Shown piece after piece: positions 1-10,952 of a DNA stretch of 64,000 bases; position 1 is the stretch's first letter; each line of letters begins with the position of its first letter. The position numbers and the translations under genes were made by a program. Source of the DNA: Emiliania huxleyi CCMP1516 (lineage: Eukaryota > Haptophyta > Isochrysidales > Noelaerhabdaceae); NCBI RefSeq assembly GCF_000372725.1, contig NW_005195301.1:266647-330646 (forward strand), read 5' to 3'. The notes beneath the pieces were generated by a model. That model was given only the letters and a program-made list of their open reading frames with translations. It ran no database searches and was not told the DNA's origin.

Positions 1-769
1 GGTGACGGTGGCGTGACCCGCCCAGACAGACGCCAGCCCCTCCTATCTACGCCGGAGAAGAGCGATCGCTCTCTGCTCCTCTCATTTCATGGCGGTGGCG
101 GCGGAAGAAACAACGCTCCAACGCTCCAGTCGCTGCATTAATGTATGGGAGGGAATGCCTCCAACATGCTTGTCGGGCGTTGGCGCGTGCACGCGGAAAG
201 AAGTTTTTTGTTTTTTTCGGTTGTAAGGCGCCGATCCCCGTCGTCCGCCCCCTCGAACACATAATTATACGTGATCATAAACTTGATGCACACTGAAAGG
301 GACGACCTCACCTGACAAGCTGACGTTAGCTGATCCACCCGCACGATGCCCCGCGTAGCCGCGTAAATATGCGAGCGGGGCGGGGAAACGGCTTTGTGAA
401 ACGCGCTACGCTGATGTTCTAGATGAAATTCTCGAGGCCGTAGAGCCGTAGAGCGTAGTTGGAACACTTAGAGCCGTACCCGAGCGCCGAGGCACGGTCG
501 CAGTAGAGAGCAGTGGCCACCTGCGCACTGGCCAGTGCACACCCGCGTGTGGTGTGCGCGCCCTCGTTTCGCGGGTTTCGCGCGGGGTTTTGATAAATAT
601 CTTCGTACTCACACGCAGTGGATCGCGTGATGAATGATCATCGTATACTCATGAACGCGCGTTTTGTCTTTTGATGATTGGATGTCTGACTTGACAGCGG
701 GCAGCGGTGTCGCGCTCGCGGTGAGGGCGCGTCCGGGGCGTGGTTGGTCGTTGGGTCGCCACTCCCCTC
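1..769. other. No gene recognised at left edge
   Basis: Only short overlapping open frames without recognisable motifs are present. The stretch is less GC-rich than the neighbouring gene and may hold the 3' flank of the gene that follows, which ends at 770 on the minus strand. Confidence 0.5.
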
Positions 770-2330
770 TCACAGCTGCTGCGCGAGCGGCACCTTTGGG
801 GGGCGCAGCTTTTTGTAGGCGTAGTAGGCGCCTCCCAGCAGTGCGGCGACGCCCGAGGCTGCGCCCGCCGCCATCAGGCCGGAGGAGGCTTGCGCGCTGC
901 GGATGGACTGCAGCTCGGCGTCGGTGACCTGGGCGGAGAGCGAGGGCCTCTCTCAGCGAAGCGAGTGCGGGCGGGCGGCGCTGCGACGGTGGCGGCCGGC
1001 CACATTGCCCAGCCGCTTGAAGTTTCGCGAGACGGAGATGCCGTCGGGCAGCATGGTCGCCTACGGCGGCGCGCCGCGGCGGCCTCCTACACGGCCGGGC
1101 GGCCAGGCCACCTCGCCCCGCCGGGGCCCCGCGCCTTGCTCCAAAAGGTGGTGCCGTCCTCGGAGAGGCCCTGCTGCGTGCGGTACTGCCACGCGCCGTG
1201 CGCGCCCGACATGACGATCCACTGCGTGCCTAAGGGAGGGGGCGGGGCAGAAGGCCGCCTCTCGGCGAGGGGTCGAGAGTCGCGGCCCTAGAGACCTCGA
1301 GACGGCCCGCGGGCGTACCGTCCTCGAGCCATGCGCCGCGCCACGCCTGGCCGGGGTCGGGAGGGGGTGGGGGTGGGAAGGCGGCGGGGGGCAGGGCCGC
1401 CTGCAACGGGCCTCGGACGGGCCGTGCGGCTGCGCGAGAGACGCGCGGCGTGCGCGCGTGCGCGCGTGTGCGAACGGTGTGGCGTTCTGGGTGGCGGCTT
1501 GTGGCGGCACTGCGGATGATCACGCCATTCGCCTGGTCGGGGGCGAGCGGGATGGAGGCGACGTACGGCTGCCAGTCGTAGTAGTAGTGCTGCCACTGGT
1601 GCGTGTCGACGCCGGGTACGGACGGGAGCCCCCGCATGAAGGCTTCTCCATGCATCTCGCGCCTGCAAGAGGGAGGCGCGAGGCTTCAGCGGCGGCGTCG
1701 AGTCGCGGCGGCGGCGGGCCGGCGTGTGGCCCGCTCGCGCGCCAGCTGGGCATGTGCAGCTTCATCTCCGAGCCCACGCCCCAGTTCGTCGCACCCATCG
1801 CATTAACGAGCAACCAGCTCACGCCCTGCGCGTACAGGAAGGCGCTCCAGTCGCCGCCCACCTCGGTGCAGAGCCAGTCGGAGCCCTTCCAGAGGCGCTC
1901 CCACTCCGCGGGCGGCTGGCTCGTTGGTAGCCTCGCTACCGGAGGCTCGTTCGCCTGGGGTGAGGGCAGGCCGGACCAGGTCGGCCGGAGCTGCGAGGAG
2001 TCCTCTCGCCTCTCCCGCTCGCTCAGTCCCTCTCTCTCCCCCTCCCTGTCCCTCTCATCCTCTCTTCGCCTCGTACACATCGACCAGCAGCTCTCCGGTG
2101 GCCTTTGTGCGCGGCCACGCGCTCTCCTCAGCCTCCGCGCTAGCCGACGAGCCCGCCGTCGGGTCATTCCACATCTTGCGCGGCGGTGGCGGCGGCGCCT
2201 TTTTCAGGTACTCCTCGGCGACCTTATTTACCTCATCGAGCCCATTGAGCGTGGCGTTCTCGGCCGCCGATATCAAGCTCCCAAAGTCGAGGTCTGGCCA
2301 CCCGACGGCGAGGAAGCCGGCGCAAAGCAT
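770..2330 (-). CDS. Conserved hypothetical protein with C-terminal membrane anchor, multi-exon
   Basis: I do not recognise a named family. The protein can be followed through about six exons. The N-terminal exon starts at ATG 2330 (MLCAGFLAVGWPDLDFG). A Trp-rich exon carries EWERLWKGSDWLCTEVGGDW and NAMGATNWGVGSEMKLHM. A third exon has VDTHQWQHYYYDWQPYVAS, and a fourth has TQWIVMSGAHGAWQYRTQQG. The last exons end with a Gly/Ala hydrophobic segment followed by YYAYKKLRPPKVPL and a stop at 770-772, which looks like a C-terminal membrane anchor with a basic cytosolic tail. The junction at 1134/1060 keeps frame only with a GC donor (AAG|GCGCGG) and an AG acceptor, giving a 74-nt intron. The Trp/Tyr-rich middle could be an enzyme core, but no catalytic motif is identifiable. 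The coding assignment is fairly secure; other internal exon edges are approximate. Confidence 0.6.
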
Positions 2331-2710
2331 CCCAAGGTTGGTGCCGAAAAATAAACAGTTTCCGGAGCGAGTTCGCGCTGCGCTAGGCTCAGACGGCGAG
2401 TTCGCGCTGCGCTAGGCTCAGTACGGCGAGGAGTTCGCGCTGTGCGCGGCCTGACAGCTTACTGACTCTCTTGCGGGCGGCCTGACTCTCTCTAGTCTCT
2501 TGCGGTGATTTTATCTCTCGACTCTCGGCTGCGTTGCGCTCGGGCGGCCGCTCCAAGCACATTCTCAAGTTGACGGGTCGGCGCCGCGGGCCGCGCGAAG
2601 CTGTCGCGCAGGGCTCGGCGCGGGCGCTGTGAGCCTGCAGCAACAGTAAGCGTGTGTGGTGCCGGGCGCTCGAGCATAGCGTAGCGCCTTGGTCATGCTC
2701 GCTGCTTAAA

Positions 2711-2852
2711 GAGAGAGATTTTTAGCAATACCAAACAACTCTAACAGTTTTTGCTTAAGTTATAATGCTACCACCCCTCCCCGCCCTCACTGGTCAGAGC
2801 CCAAATCACTGTGACAGTCGTGATTTCTTGTTGGTTAATAAAAATCTCTCTC
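2711..2852. mobile_element. 142-bp MITE-like element, imperfect 24-bp terminal inverted repeats
   Basis: The left end reads GAGAGAGATTTTTAGCAATA then CCAA. The right end is its reverse complement with a few changes (TTGG...TAAAAATCTCTCTC). The same terminus recurs at 22950 and 23194. Internal sequence is non-coding and AT-richer than its surroundings. Confidence 0.6.
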
Positions 2853-3257
2853 TCTCTCTGGTCAGCGCCATTCGTGGAGGGCTAGGCAGCTCCGGCCTCC
2901 GCCCGGGGCTCTCGCCTCTGCCGTGAGGGGGCAACCCTCTGAGGTCAAAGCCCTCTGTGCCGCGCCAAGACAGACCCTCGGCCGGGGACCCTCTGAGGCC
3001 AAAATCAGCCAAGAGAGGCCACAGAGGCGGCACAGAGTCAGAGTCAAACCCTCTGTGCCGCCAAGCCTGGGGTCCGACCCGTCCTCACAGAGGGGGGTCT
3101 GAGGCTTCAGAGAGTGCACAACCCCCTACTGTTCCGTCTCCCTTCGATCCTTAAAGAAAACCCGGGGGCCTTGGCTCCGCACCGCCCTCACTCTCCCCGT
3201 CGCCGCCGCAGCAGCCACGCCGCGAAGCGTCCTCTGATCTCGGCCACCGATCATCGG

Positions 3258-4331
3258 ATGCGCTCTCTTGCCAACTTCCTGCTCATGGTCGGCGTCTGCG
3301 TCCCGCCGGCCCTCTACGTGGCTGTGCTCCACCGCCGCTGTCCGGCGGAGACGCCGACGAGCGGTGAGTCCGGGCTCGCACTCGCTCGGCGGTGGCTTGC
3401 TGCTCTGCCCGCCGATGCCTCGTCTATGTTTGCACCACCCTCCAGCGTGGCGTGCGATGTCTACGCGTCCCATCCCCGCCTGTGCGTCAACCTAATCTAC
3501 TTTGTCGTCGTCGACGTCGGCTTCTACCTCATCTACCTCCTCCAGGGCTCAACGTGGCTCATTGACCCGCACTGGCAGCTCATCCCGGTGTGCATCTCGC
3601 TCTTCTTCTTCTCACACCCGGACGCCGGCTGGGACGAAGGCGTGCCGCAACACCCGCGCGCATACCTCGTCCTTGGGTTGCTGCTTGTGTGGGCGACGCG
3701 GCTGATGCACAACTACCTGCGCCGGGAGGGCTACCAGTTTGGGGATCGGGAGGACTGGCGGTACAATGACATGCGACGCGAGCACGGACGCTGGTTTGTC
3801 ATCAGCCAGTTCTTCGCCGTCTGCGTCGCGCAGCACTGCATGCTCGTCGGCTTGACGATGCCGCTGCAGCCAGCGATGGCGGCATCGGGCGCCTCCCTCA
3901 ACCGGTTCGACGCACTGGCCGCGTCCCTCTGCCTCACGGGCATCTGTGTCGGTCTCGTCGCTGACAACCAGCTCTTCGCCTACATGCAGTCGCCCGACAA
4001 GCCGCTCCTCCTCGACAGCGGCCTCTGGCGGTTCTCGCGACACCCAAACCACTTTGGAGAGCAGCTTTGGTGGATCGGTATCTTGAGCTCCGCCGTCGCA
4101 GCAGCGGGTGGGTGGTCAGGTTTTGTGGCCGGCGGCCCTCATTGCTGGGCTGTGGCCTTTGGCGTGTGCTTCAACCACCCGATCGACACGCTGGCCACGC
4201 TGCCGCTCATCGAGGCACGCATGCTGCGCCGCCCCGAGCGCGCAACTCTCTACCGTGCATACCAGAGGCGCACGCCGCTCCTGGCGCCGTGGTTTGTGCG
4301 CGGCGGTGGGAAGGATGCCAAGGTGGCGTGA
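3258..4331 (+). CDS. DUF1295 / steroid 5-alpha-reductase-like membrane protein
   Basis: A 357-residue single-exon protein from ATG 3258; the frame is open back to 3114 but without family character. It has a hydrophobic N-terminal segment (FLLMVGVCVPPALYVAVL), several further membrane helices (NLIYFVVVDVGFYLIYLL, YLVLGLLLVWATRLMHNY), then REGYQFGDREDWRYNDMR. The C-terminal half carries the hallmark of the DUF1295 and steroid-reductase/isoprenylcysteine-methyltransferase-like fold: LWRFSRHPNHFGEQLWWIG, followed later by HPIDTLATLPLIEARMLRR and Y-AYQRRTPLLAPWF. In characterised relatives this region binds NADPH or the cofactor. The reaction here is not known; reduction of a lipid or steroid double bond in the ER membrane is inferred from the family. 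No introns are needed. Membership is clear, substrate is not. Confidence 0.88.
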   Translation: MRSLANFLLMVGVCVPPALYVAVLHRRCPAETPTSGESGLALARRWLAALPADASSMFAPPSSVACDVYASHPRLCVNLIYFVVVDVGFYLIYLLQGSTWLIDPHWQLIPVCISLFFFSHPDAGWDEGVPQHPRAYLVLGLLLVWATRLMHNYLRREGYQFGDREDWRYNDMRREHGRWFVISQFFAVCVAQHCMLVGLTMPLQPAMAASGASLNRFDALAASLCLTGICVGLVADNQLFAYMQSPDKPLLLDSGLWRFSRHPNHFGEQLWWIGILSSAVAAAGGWSGFVAGGPHCWAVAFGVCFNHPIDTLATLPLIEARMLRRPERATLYRAYQRRTPLLAPWFVRGGGKDAKVA

Positions 4332-4611
4332 ACTGATGTGAGTGATACAATGTTCAACGTGTGCGGAGAAACGTCGTGTGTGATCCTTCCGACCTTTTGT
4401 TGAAGAATGACGCCAGACACACCCGACCAGCGCGCTGTGTGCCAGGGGTGTGGAGGTGTGTGTGTGTCTCAAGTGAGCGCGCGAAGCGGTCTCCTTTACG
4501 TAAAAGCTCGGCGGACCCTCACATACACAATGGCCTCAGCTCACACAGCTCACAGCTCACAGCTCATGATGAGAGACGAGATGTCCGTGCAACAAAGAGC
4601 TGCAGCGCCAT

Positions 4612-5355
4612 TTAAAAGGCCGCCGTGGCAATCCTCGTCGCCACGCGACTGAGCTTCTTGTGCACCTCGTGCTGGTGCAGCTGGTCTATCTCCGCAGGAA
4701 CAGACCCGCCGGCGTGTGCCTGCGTCGTTGCGTGAGGAAGTGGTTAGGGCGAGGACTACGAGCGGAAGAGAAGAGGGGATGGGCTGGGCGCGCCGCCACC
4801 TTGTTGGCTACGGCCGAGAGGTAGACCCCCCACACAGCGGCAGCGAGGCTCCCGATAGGAGCTCGCCACTCAAGCGGCACAAAACGGAAGCGAAGTAAAT
4901 TGACAGGCCCCCAAAATAGCATCCCCGACGACCACGACTGGCCTACCTCTTCCCGGGTGCTCCTCGCCGCGTCCTCGACGCTCGAGCCGCGGTAGACACC
5001 GATCCCGAAGAGCGTGGCGCCAATGGGGAGCGGCATGATGGCGCAGTCGAGAGCTACCTGCGGTGGCCGTTCGCGTCGCTGACAGGAGCGCGGGCGTCGG
5101 TCGTCAGCCACGGAGCTGTGCCAGCACCTTTCCCAGCACGGCGCTAACTGAATTCCCGGGCAAGGTCCGCTCGAGCCCGACGAGGCACATATGCACGACC
5201 GGAGCGGTTGCGGTGAAGCCAGCGGCGCCGACAGCGGCGGAGCGGCCGGCGTCGAATGAGGTTGCACCCTCAAGTGATTGGCAGATCAGGTCACCGAGGG
5301 TCATCTCGACGCCGACGAAGCAAGAGGTCCGCAGCATTGCGCGAGGAGTCAGCAT
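4612..5355 (-). CDS. MPV17/PMP22-family membrane protein, three exons
   Basis: Three exons join in phase 0: 5355-5128, 5057-4800 and 4719-4612, giving 197 residues, the usual size of this family. Both introns are GT-AG (72 and 80 nt). Exon 1 carries LGDLICQSLEG and ends with AVLGK. Exon 2 continues VALDCAIMPLPIGATLFG, then GMLFWGPVNLLRFRFVPLEW (the family's W-x-P...N-F-x-V-P core) and VWGVYLSAVANK. The last exon gives a basic tail ending in AAF and a TAA stop. Family members are four-helix proteins of peroxisomal, mitochondrial or plastid inner membranes, possibly forming channels; which membrane applies here cannot be told. A second in-frame ATG lies at 5337. A dispersed repeat starts about 55 bp upstream of the chosen start and would add a spurious extension. 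Confidence 0.85.
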
Positions 5356-5410
5356 CGCTGATCGGACGCCCGAGAGTTGCCAGTCGTGCGTCCCCCGCCG
5401 ACGGTCTGCC

Positions 5411-5637
5411 TTGAGCACTTGAGCACTGGATAGGGTCGATTCCGCATGGTACGGGACCCCTCGATCGTCTCGCCCTCCCTCACTGGTGTGTTCATCGGGG
5501 GGGGTCATAACAAACACGGTACAGGATCGAGGTGCACGCTGCCAGAGCAGTATCGTCCCCCCTCTCCCCGACGGCGATGGCGGTGTGACCGATCGAGCTA
5601 CAAAACTTGTTCAGCAGGATCCGGGATAGTCAGATGC
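5411..5637 (+). repeat. Dispersed repeat family A, near-full copy
   Basis: Begins with a GAGCACTTGAGCACTGGATA-type head, then CATGGTACGGGACCCCTCGA, and ends near AGCAGGATCCGGGATAG. Related copies lie at 13260-13432, 13473-13540, 17511-17566, 47839-47888 (reverse) and 61265-61528 (reverse). Some frames stay open through it by chance. Confidence 0.75.
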
Positions 5638-5805
5638 ACTACCCCACTGGGCCTGAGATCACCGTACGACAGCATCCCGTCACCGTCTCGGATTTATGTG
5701 GGGTCGAACCACTCCGGGATGGGCAAGCCCATCAATTTTCGTTTCGTATCTCCGGGTGCTTTATTACTACCCGACAGCGATCATTTACGACTCGCGCGCG
5801 CTCAT

Positions 5806-5899
5806 TGTTATTTTCAGTGTATGTAGCTCTTACGAACATACCCGAGGGTGAACTGCTGACAGGGTTTGCGATGAGGAGCGATCCGAACGTGGCATTCGG
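5806..5899 (+). repeat. Dispersed repeat family J, copy 1
   Basis: About 95 bp, from TATTTTCAGTGTATGTAG to GCGATCCGAACGTGGCATT, matched by 63322-63437 with a small duplication (GTGTAGGTAG) in the second copy. Confidence 0.7.
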
Positions 5900-7354
5900 G
5901 TGATTTTGATTCAAAACTCAGCTCTTTTCTTTTGCGAGTGTGCCGGTGTGTCCAGTCCGCGCCAGTCCACGCGTTGTCGTGCAAGTGTGAACTTCGTCGC
6001 CGCCTTCCTCGCCGTCTGGCCATCGCTACGTGACAGGCCGGCCTACCAGGGCCACGCCCTCGCTGGCGGCGGCGCACCGCCCCTCGTGCAACCACCTCTG
6101 CTCGTCTACTTCAACAAATACTACAATTCCATCCGCGACCGCTGCATCAAGCTCTGGGGCGTCTACCGCGCCCGGGCCAAGCATGTCGACTTTGGGATGG
6201 TCAACAACTACAACCTTGGGTACTACGTCCGTCCCTCCGGCCTCCCGCTCGTTAGCAAGATGCCGCCCGTCTCCGACCTCTACTCTGAGCAGAGCACTTC
6301 TCCAGTCCCTAAACAGGGCACGCTCGCTCAGATTGCGTCGCACGAGCGGTGGCTTCGCTGCCTCGCCGCCTGCGAGCGGCTGGATGCTGAGATGGACGAC
6401 CCGAACGGCGTCAAACATCGGGAGGCGACACGCTTCATCGCCGTCTCTCAGTTCGCCTCGGGAGCGTGGCTCGACCTCTGCCCCGACGGCCGGCACTCCT
6501 CCAAAATCACCTCGGAGGTTTTTGCCACGGCGACAGCGCCGCCACGGCTACTACATTTCCAGCGCCAAGTACGTGTACGACGCCAAGGAGGCGGCTGGTG
6601 AGACAGTCACCATCGGTATGCGGAAGGGCGACCAGCTTGCAAACGGATCGAAGGACATTCCGTGCGAGCACAACATTCGTCACAACGGCACCATGTATGC
6701 GGCGGCCAACATGGTCCGTGCACGAGCCTGCGGCAAGCTCGTGCTCGGTGACAAGGCGAACCCTCAGACGACTTTTCATCTCAATGAGGGGCACGTCACC
6801 GACATGTGTGAGATCGGCGGGGACCTGCAGTCCCAGCGTGATGTCCGCTACGAAGTCAAGGTGCCAGCGCCCTCACAAAGACGAGGCAGGCTGGGCAGGG
6901 CTCGGCGGCACACGGCGGATGCTGTGCGTCACTGGGCCACAAGTTTGGTTTCGGCGGCACCCTCGACCAAACCTTGCTCAAGGTTCTTGGGTGCAAAGAG
7001 CGCGGCCACAAGTCACAGGGCCCGCTCGTCCATGCGACCGGCAAAGGCTGGGTCAAAGAGCACAAGGGACAGTACTACGACGCGCTCCATGTCAAGAACG
7101 GAATCGTCAAAATTTGTCTCGTCGAAAGCCAGGGCGGCATTGCGCCGCCGACCAAGAGAATCATCTTCAACTTCGCCAAAGAGGTCGGCAGCCCGAGCGC
7201 TGTCGACCGCACCGACTACGGCACAGCCTCCGGCAGCGCCCGGGGCTTCGCCCAGCACCACTCGCAACAGCTCTCGCGCGCCGCCGTCTGTGGCGACGCG
7301 CAGAACATCAACAACGCCGCTCGCAACATGCACGTGTCGCGCACTCATTCATGA
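5900..7354 (+). pseudogene. Retroelement-like ORF, frameshifted; probable C-terminal part of a LINE-type polyprotein
   Basis: One protein is readable across three frame segments. The first contains DFGMVNNYNLGYYVRPSG and FASGAWLDLCPDG. A second, after a shift near 6540, contains CEHNIRHNGTMYAAANMV, NEGHVTDMCEIGGDL and DVRYEVKV. A third, after a shift near 6870-6930, runs from GHKFGFGGTLDQTLLKVLGC to the stop at 7352-7354. The order resembles the region after reverse transcriptase in some LINE-type elements: a SGAWL-like segment, a C...RHN cluster, then a D...ExK nuclease-like motif. No reverse transcriptase core is present, so it would be 5' truncated. The shifts could be introns or sequence errors, but no phase-consistent introns were found. 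The 3' repeat (family B) directly follows and recurs alone elsewhere, as expected for truncated retrocopies. An unrelated host gene cannot be excluded. Confidence 0.4.
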
Positions 7355-7357
7355 CCG

Positions 7358-7720
7358 GTCTCAATGTCCCACCCCCCTGCGCGCGGGCCTTCTAGGCCCG
7401 CGGGTAGTCTCACCCCATCCCCAGGGCCTCCAGGGCTCGCACCTCAACCTCTCACAGACCAGCGCACAGCGCCAGCGGAGGTAGGTATTTTCTTCTCAAT
7501 AACAAGGCTGTGAACTGCGCGCGGGCCTTCTAGGCCCGCGGGTAGTCTCACCCCATTCCCAGGGCCTCCAGGGCTCGCACCTCAACCTCTCACAGACCAG
7601 CGCAAAGCGCCAGGTGAAGTATTTTCTTCTCAATAACAAGGTCTGTAAATTGAAATCCAGCGCAAAGCGCCAGGTGAAGTATTTTCTTCTCAATAACAAG
7701 GTCTGTAAATTGAAATCCTT
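7358..7720 (+). repeat. Repeat family B, two head-to-tail copies plus exact 60-bp tandem duplication
   Basis: The unit contains an inverted repeat CGCGGGCC-TTCTA-GGCCCGCG and ends in TATTTTCTTCTCAATAACAA. It occurs twice here. The tail is then duplicated exactly as two 60-bp units (7597-7656 and 7657-7716). Single copies sit at 34577-34668 and 37115-37284. Confidence 0.85.
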
Positions 7721-7779
7721 TGCAACTCAATCAGTGTTGAGAGCAGAGGCCTTCCCGCTAAGCTGGACGAGCTTCGAGC

Positions 7780-8532
7780 ATGTCCAAGCGCGAGCGCGAG
7801 GACGCAGAGGAGCAGGCGTTCTTCGACCGCGTCACGGACTTCCAGAAGCGCAATTTTAAGTTCGTCCAGGTCGCTGCCGCAGCGGTCGGCGAGACCAACG
7901 GCGACATGCCCATGCCCGACTGGCCGGCTCCGGACGGAGGCTGGGAGGCCGAGGTCGTGCGGATGCTCGAGCAAGGCTACTACCCCAACGGGCTCGTCGA
8001 ATTCCAGTCGGACAAGTTTTCGCCACTCCACCACGCCGTCGTTTGCAACCACCAGTCCATGTGCGAGATCCTTCTCGCCCATGGCGCTGACGTCAACCTG
8101 AGCAGCTCGTTCGGCGACTACGATCAGACACCGCTCCACGACGTGCAGAACGAGGCGATCTGCAAGCTCCTGCTTGACGCTGGCGCAGTCGTCAACGCTC
8201 TCGGCGCGAGCGGCGACAGCACCTTGATGACGGCTGCGGCCCGAGGCGACACGAAAGTTGTGCGCATGCTGCTCGCGGCCGGCGCTGACCCGACCATCTA
8301 CGACACGACTGGCACCGCCGCAGCGGCAGCGCACCGCTCTGGGCACCTCAGCCTGGCGAAGGAGCTCACCGCCGCCGAGCGCTCGCACCCGAAGAAGTGG
8401 GTGGAACCGGCGTCGGCGGAGCCTGGTCCGGGAGACCCTGGCTACACCGAGCACATGGTGAAGCAGATCACCGAGAACCGAGCGCGCCTCGATCGCCGCA
8501 TCAAGGAGTACCCTCCGCCTTCGGCCGCCTAA
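7780..8532 (+). CDS. Ankyrin-repeat protein
   Basis: A 250-residue single-exon protein from ATG 7780. The N-terminal 60 residues are charged and have no clear domain. Ankyrin repeats follow: an opening helix around WEAEVVRMLEQGYYPNG, then FSPLHHAVVCNHQSMCEILL with AHGADVN, QTPLHDVQNEAICKLLLDAG, and STLMTAAARGDTKVVRMLLA with AGADPTIYDTTGTAAAAA. The C-terminus is a short helical tail (EHMVKQITENRARLDRRIKE). Four to five repeats form a protein-binding scaffold; the partner is unknown and no catalytic domain is attached. The start lies just 60 bp after the family B repeat, so its promoter or 5' UTR probably overlaps repeat DNA. Large ankyrin families are common in algae; function cannot be narrowed. 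Confidence 0.85.
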   Translation: MSKREREDAEEQAFFDRVTDFQKRNFKFVQVAAAAVGETNGDMPMPDWPAPDGGWEAEVVRMLEQGYYPNGLVEFQSDKFSPLHHAVVCNHQSMCEILLAHGADVNLSSSFGDYDQTPLHDVQNEAICKLLLDAGAVVNALGASGDSTLMTAAARGDTKVVRMLLAAGADPTIYDTTGTAAAAAHRSGHLSLAKELTAAERSHPKKWVEPASAEPGPGDPGYTEHMVKQITENRARLDRRIKEYPPPSAA

Positions 8533-10952
8533 GAACCAGGGCCACTTGCGCTCCGGCAGCATAGCCAGACAGAACAGAGAACACGCGAGCGCGCGACATG
8601 GCGCGTGATCGCCTCTCCCCGCGCTCGGACCACCCGCCGCTCCCCCGGCGGCCGGCGCGGACCCCGAGTACCCTCTCTCTGTGCGTGGCGCTCAACCTTG
8701 TATAATGAGAGGGGTGGTGCGGTCGTGTCGGCCGCCCTCACAAAGTCAACAGAGTGCCGGCGAGATTGGGGGCGCCTCGTCGGGCTCGGGGGTTCTCGGG
8801 GGGTCGGGTCCGGGTGCGGGGTGGCGTGGCGGGTGGCGCTGGCGGCCGCTGCCGCAGCGCCGCTGGCGCTGGCGCGCGGCGCGGCGGCCTGTGGCGCTGT
8901 GGCGGGTGGGGGGTGGGGGGGGGTCGAGACACTGACTAGTCAGGGAGCGACGCGATCGGCCCGGAGGGCCGGGTGCGCAGGTTCCAGGTAGAGAGGTAGG
9001 GCTGGCGTGTGGGGCCTCAGGTAAAGGTAAACCTGTCTCAGACCGCCGGAGGTAAACGGAGCCCACGTGAGGGGAGGTAAACGTACGACCGTGGCCCCGC
9101 GAGGGCTCGCGAGGTGGGACGACGCAAGGCCCCGCGAGAGCGCTTCGCCTGCGGCGCGCCTGCCCGGCCATGGACCAGGCTTCACCGCCGCTTGCTGACG
9201 GCTGATCGCATCGCCTACCGCATCGCGAATGACCAGTGCCGCGACCTCTTGGACCTTGCACTGTCTGCCTGCTGACCCGGTGCAAAGCATCTGCGTCTCA
9301 GCTCTTCGGCGCATTGATTGTGCATGATTGCTCAAGTGGCTCGAATTGGCAATCCACCGCAATGCGAACATGAATGGAGAGCATATGCAACACGGACGCA
9401 GGCTTGCCGTTGGCGACGTCGGTTATCAGAGGGGTCAGGTCATAGTGACGCGCTCGATGGGATGCTGCATTGATGCAGACAGCAAAAGCATCGCAGCGGA
9501 GACCTTCTCATGAGTGGCGGCTCGCACCATGCGGCAGTGCGAAACCAGGTGCGCGAATTTAAGAGCAATTTTCGATTCCGTGGTTTTGGCACTGTCTACC
9601 AACTTTGGTACAAATCGACTTGCGGTCTGGGCACAGCTGAGCCCGGCGCTGCCTCCATTCTGAAAGTGTAGAAGGGAAGGCAGCATGTCAGGCTGCGAAC
9701 TCTGCTGTGCGCCGAAAAGCGGTATGGCGCCGAGGAGGCCATTTTCCTATTAGAAAAGGCTGTCGACATCCAAAATTTTCCTCGCTGCGCGCCCAATCAT
9801 GGTGGGCACGCAGCGCGGGGCGCCTGCGGCGCCCATTTTATTTTGAAATGTCTGCCACTCACCTAAGCGGCTCTCAGAAACACTCGTGCGGCTGGGCATT
9901 TTATTTTCTCGGAGAGTGAATCGCAGATTATGTTGTATATCGAGATTGCAATATCTCGAGATCACTGCTCACTCGCCTCTCTCGCGCGCGAGAGAGATCC
10001 TCTCGAGGCGAGATCACGCACAGGTAAATCACGGCTACGTCGCTCAGAGGTAGAGGTAACCGGGCCCACGGCTGCCCAGAAGTAAAGCTAAAGCGTACGG
10101 CTCTAAAGGTAAGAGGGCCGCAGGCCCCTCAGTGCTCAGAGGTAGAGCTAGAGGTAACCTACGGGGTGTGGACCCTGAGTTGACCTGGGGTTGTGCGCTG
10201 GGCCCTCCTGCTCGGCTCCAGCCAGTAGACAAGTCTTGTCATCAACAGAGTAGAAGGATCTGGCCTCGGGGCCGATGTGAACAAGCGCTGGTAGCGTGGT
10301 TTAACCTCACACCCATGGTCTCACAGTGTGCCGGCAGTCGCCGAGCAGTGTCGCTCACACAAGCCGCAGCACAAGTGACTGAGGGCCAGTGAGGGCGAGC
10401 CCATCGCTGTGACAGCTGTGACAGCCGCACAGTAGGCTGTGCCAACTGTGCAGAACGTGTGAGCAGCAGAGGAGCTGCTCTCCAAGCTTCAGGCGCAAAG
10501 AGCTGCATGCCACCGAAAGCGCTGTCGAGGTTCGCCGAGCGCGGCGCAGGTTGGAGGACACCGTCACCGACGAGCGCGTTGGACTTTTCACTCCGGACAA
10601 AGACGGCTACACGCACACGAGCCGCGGTCGTGTAGCCGTCATAGCGGCGAGGCGCGGGACCGTCTGTGGCGAAGTGGGTCGCGTCCTCCGATTTCCTCAA
10701 CTCACGGTCCTCTCCCTTTAGACCCCTCCTACCCGGCCCCCTCCCCCCTCCGGGCCGAACACGCGCGAGACGACGGTGCAGCGGAGAAATCAGAAAATAT
10801 CAATTACGCACACATGGACCATGGTGTATGGCGACAACCCGTTACCGCCCGTTTTCTATTTCCTTTTAGCGTCAACGTCCTCGCGCGTCGCGACTTCTGG
10901 CCCCCCGGCGGGCCGCCCTCTGGGCTCTCCTCGGCTCAAGTGGTCACAGTGC
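8533..10952. other. Intergenic stretch with G-rich and AGGTAA-rich DNA, no supported gene
   Basis: Open frames here are short and lack motifs. The region holds a G-rich tract (8750-8935), clusters of AGGTAA/AGGTAG words (8990-9085 and 10020-10165), and a perfect 20-bp palindrome CTCTCTCGCGCGCGAGAGAG at 9977-9996. Confidence 0.6.
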
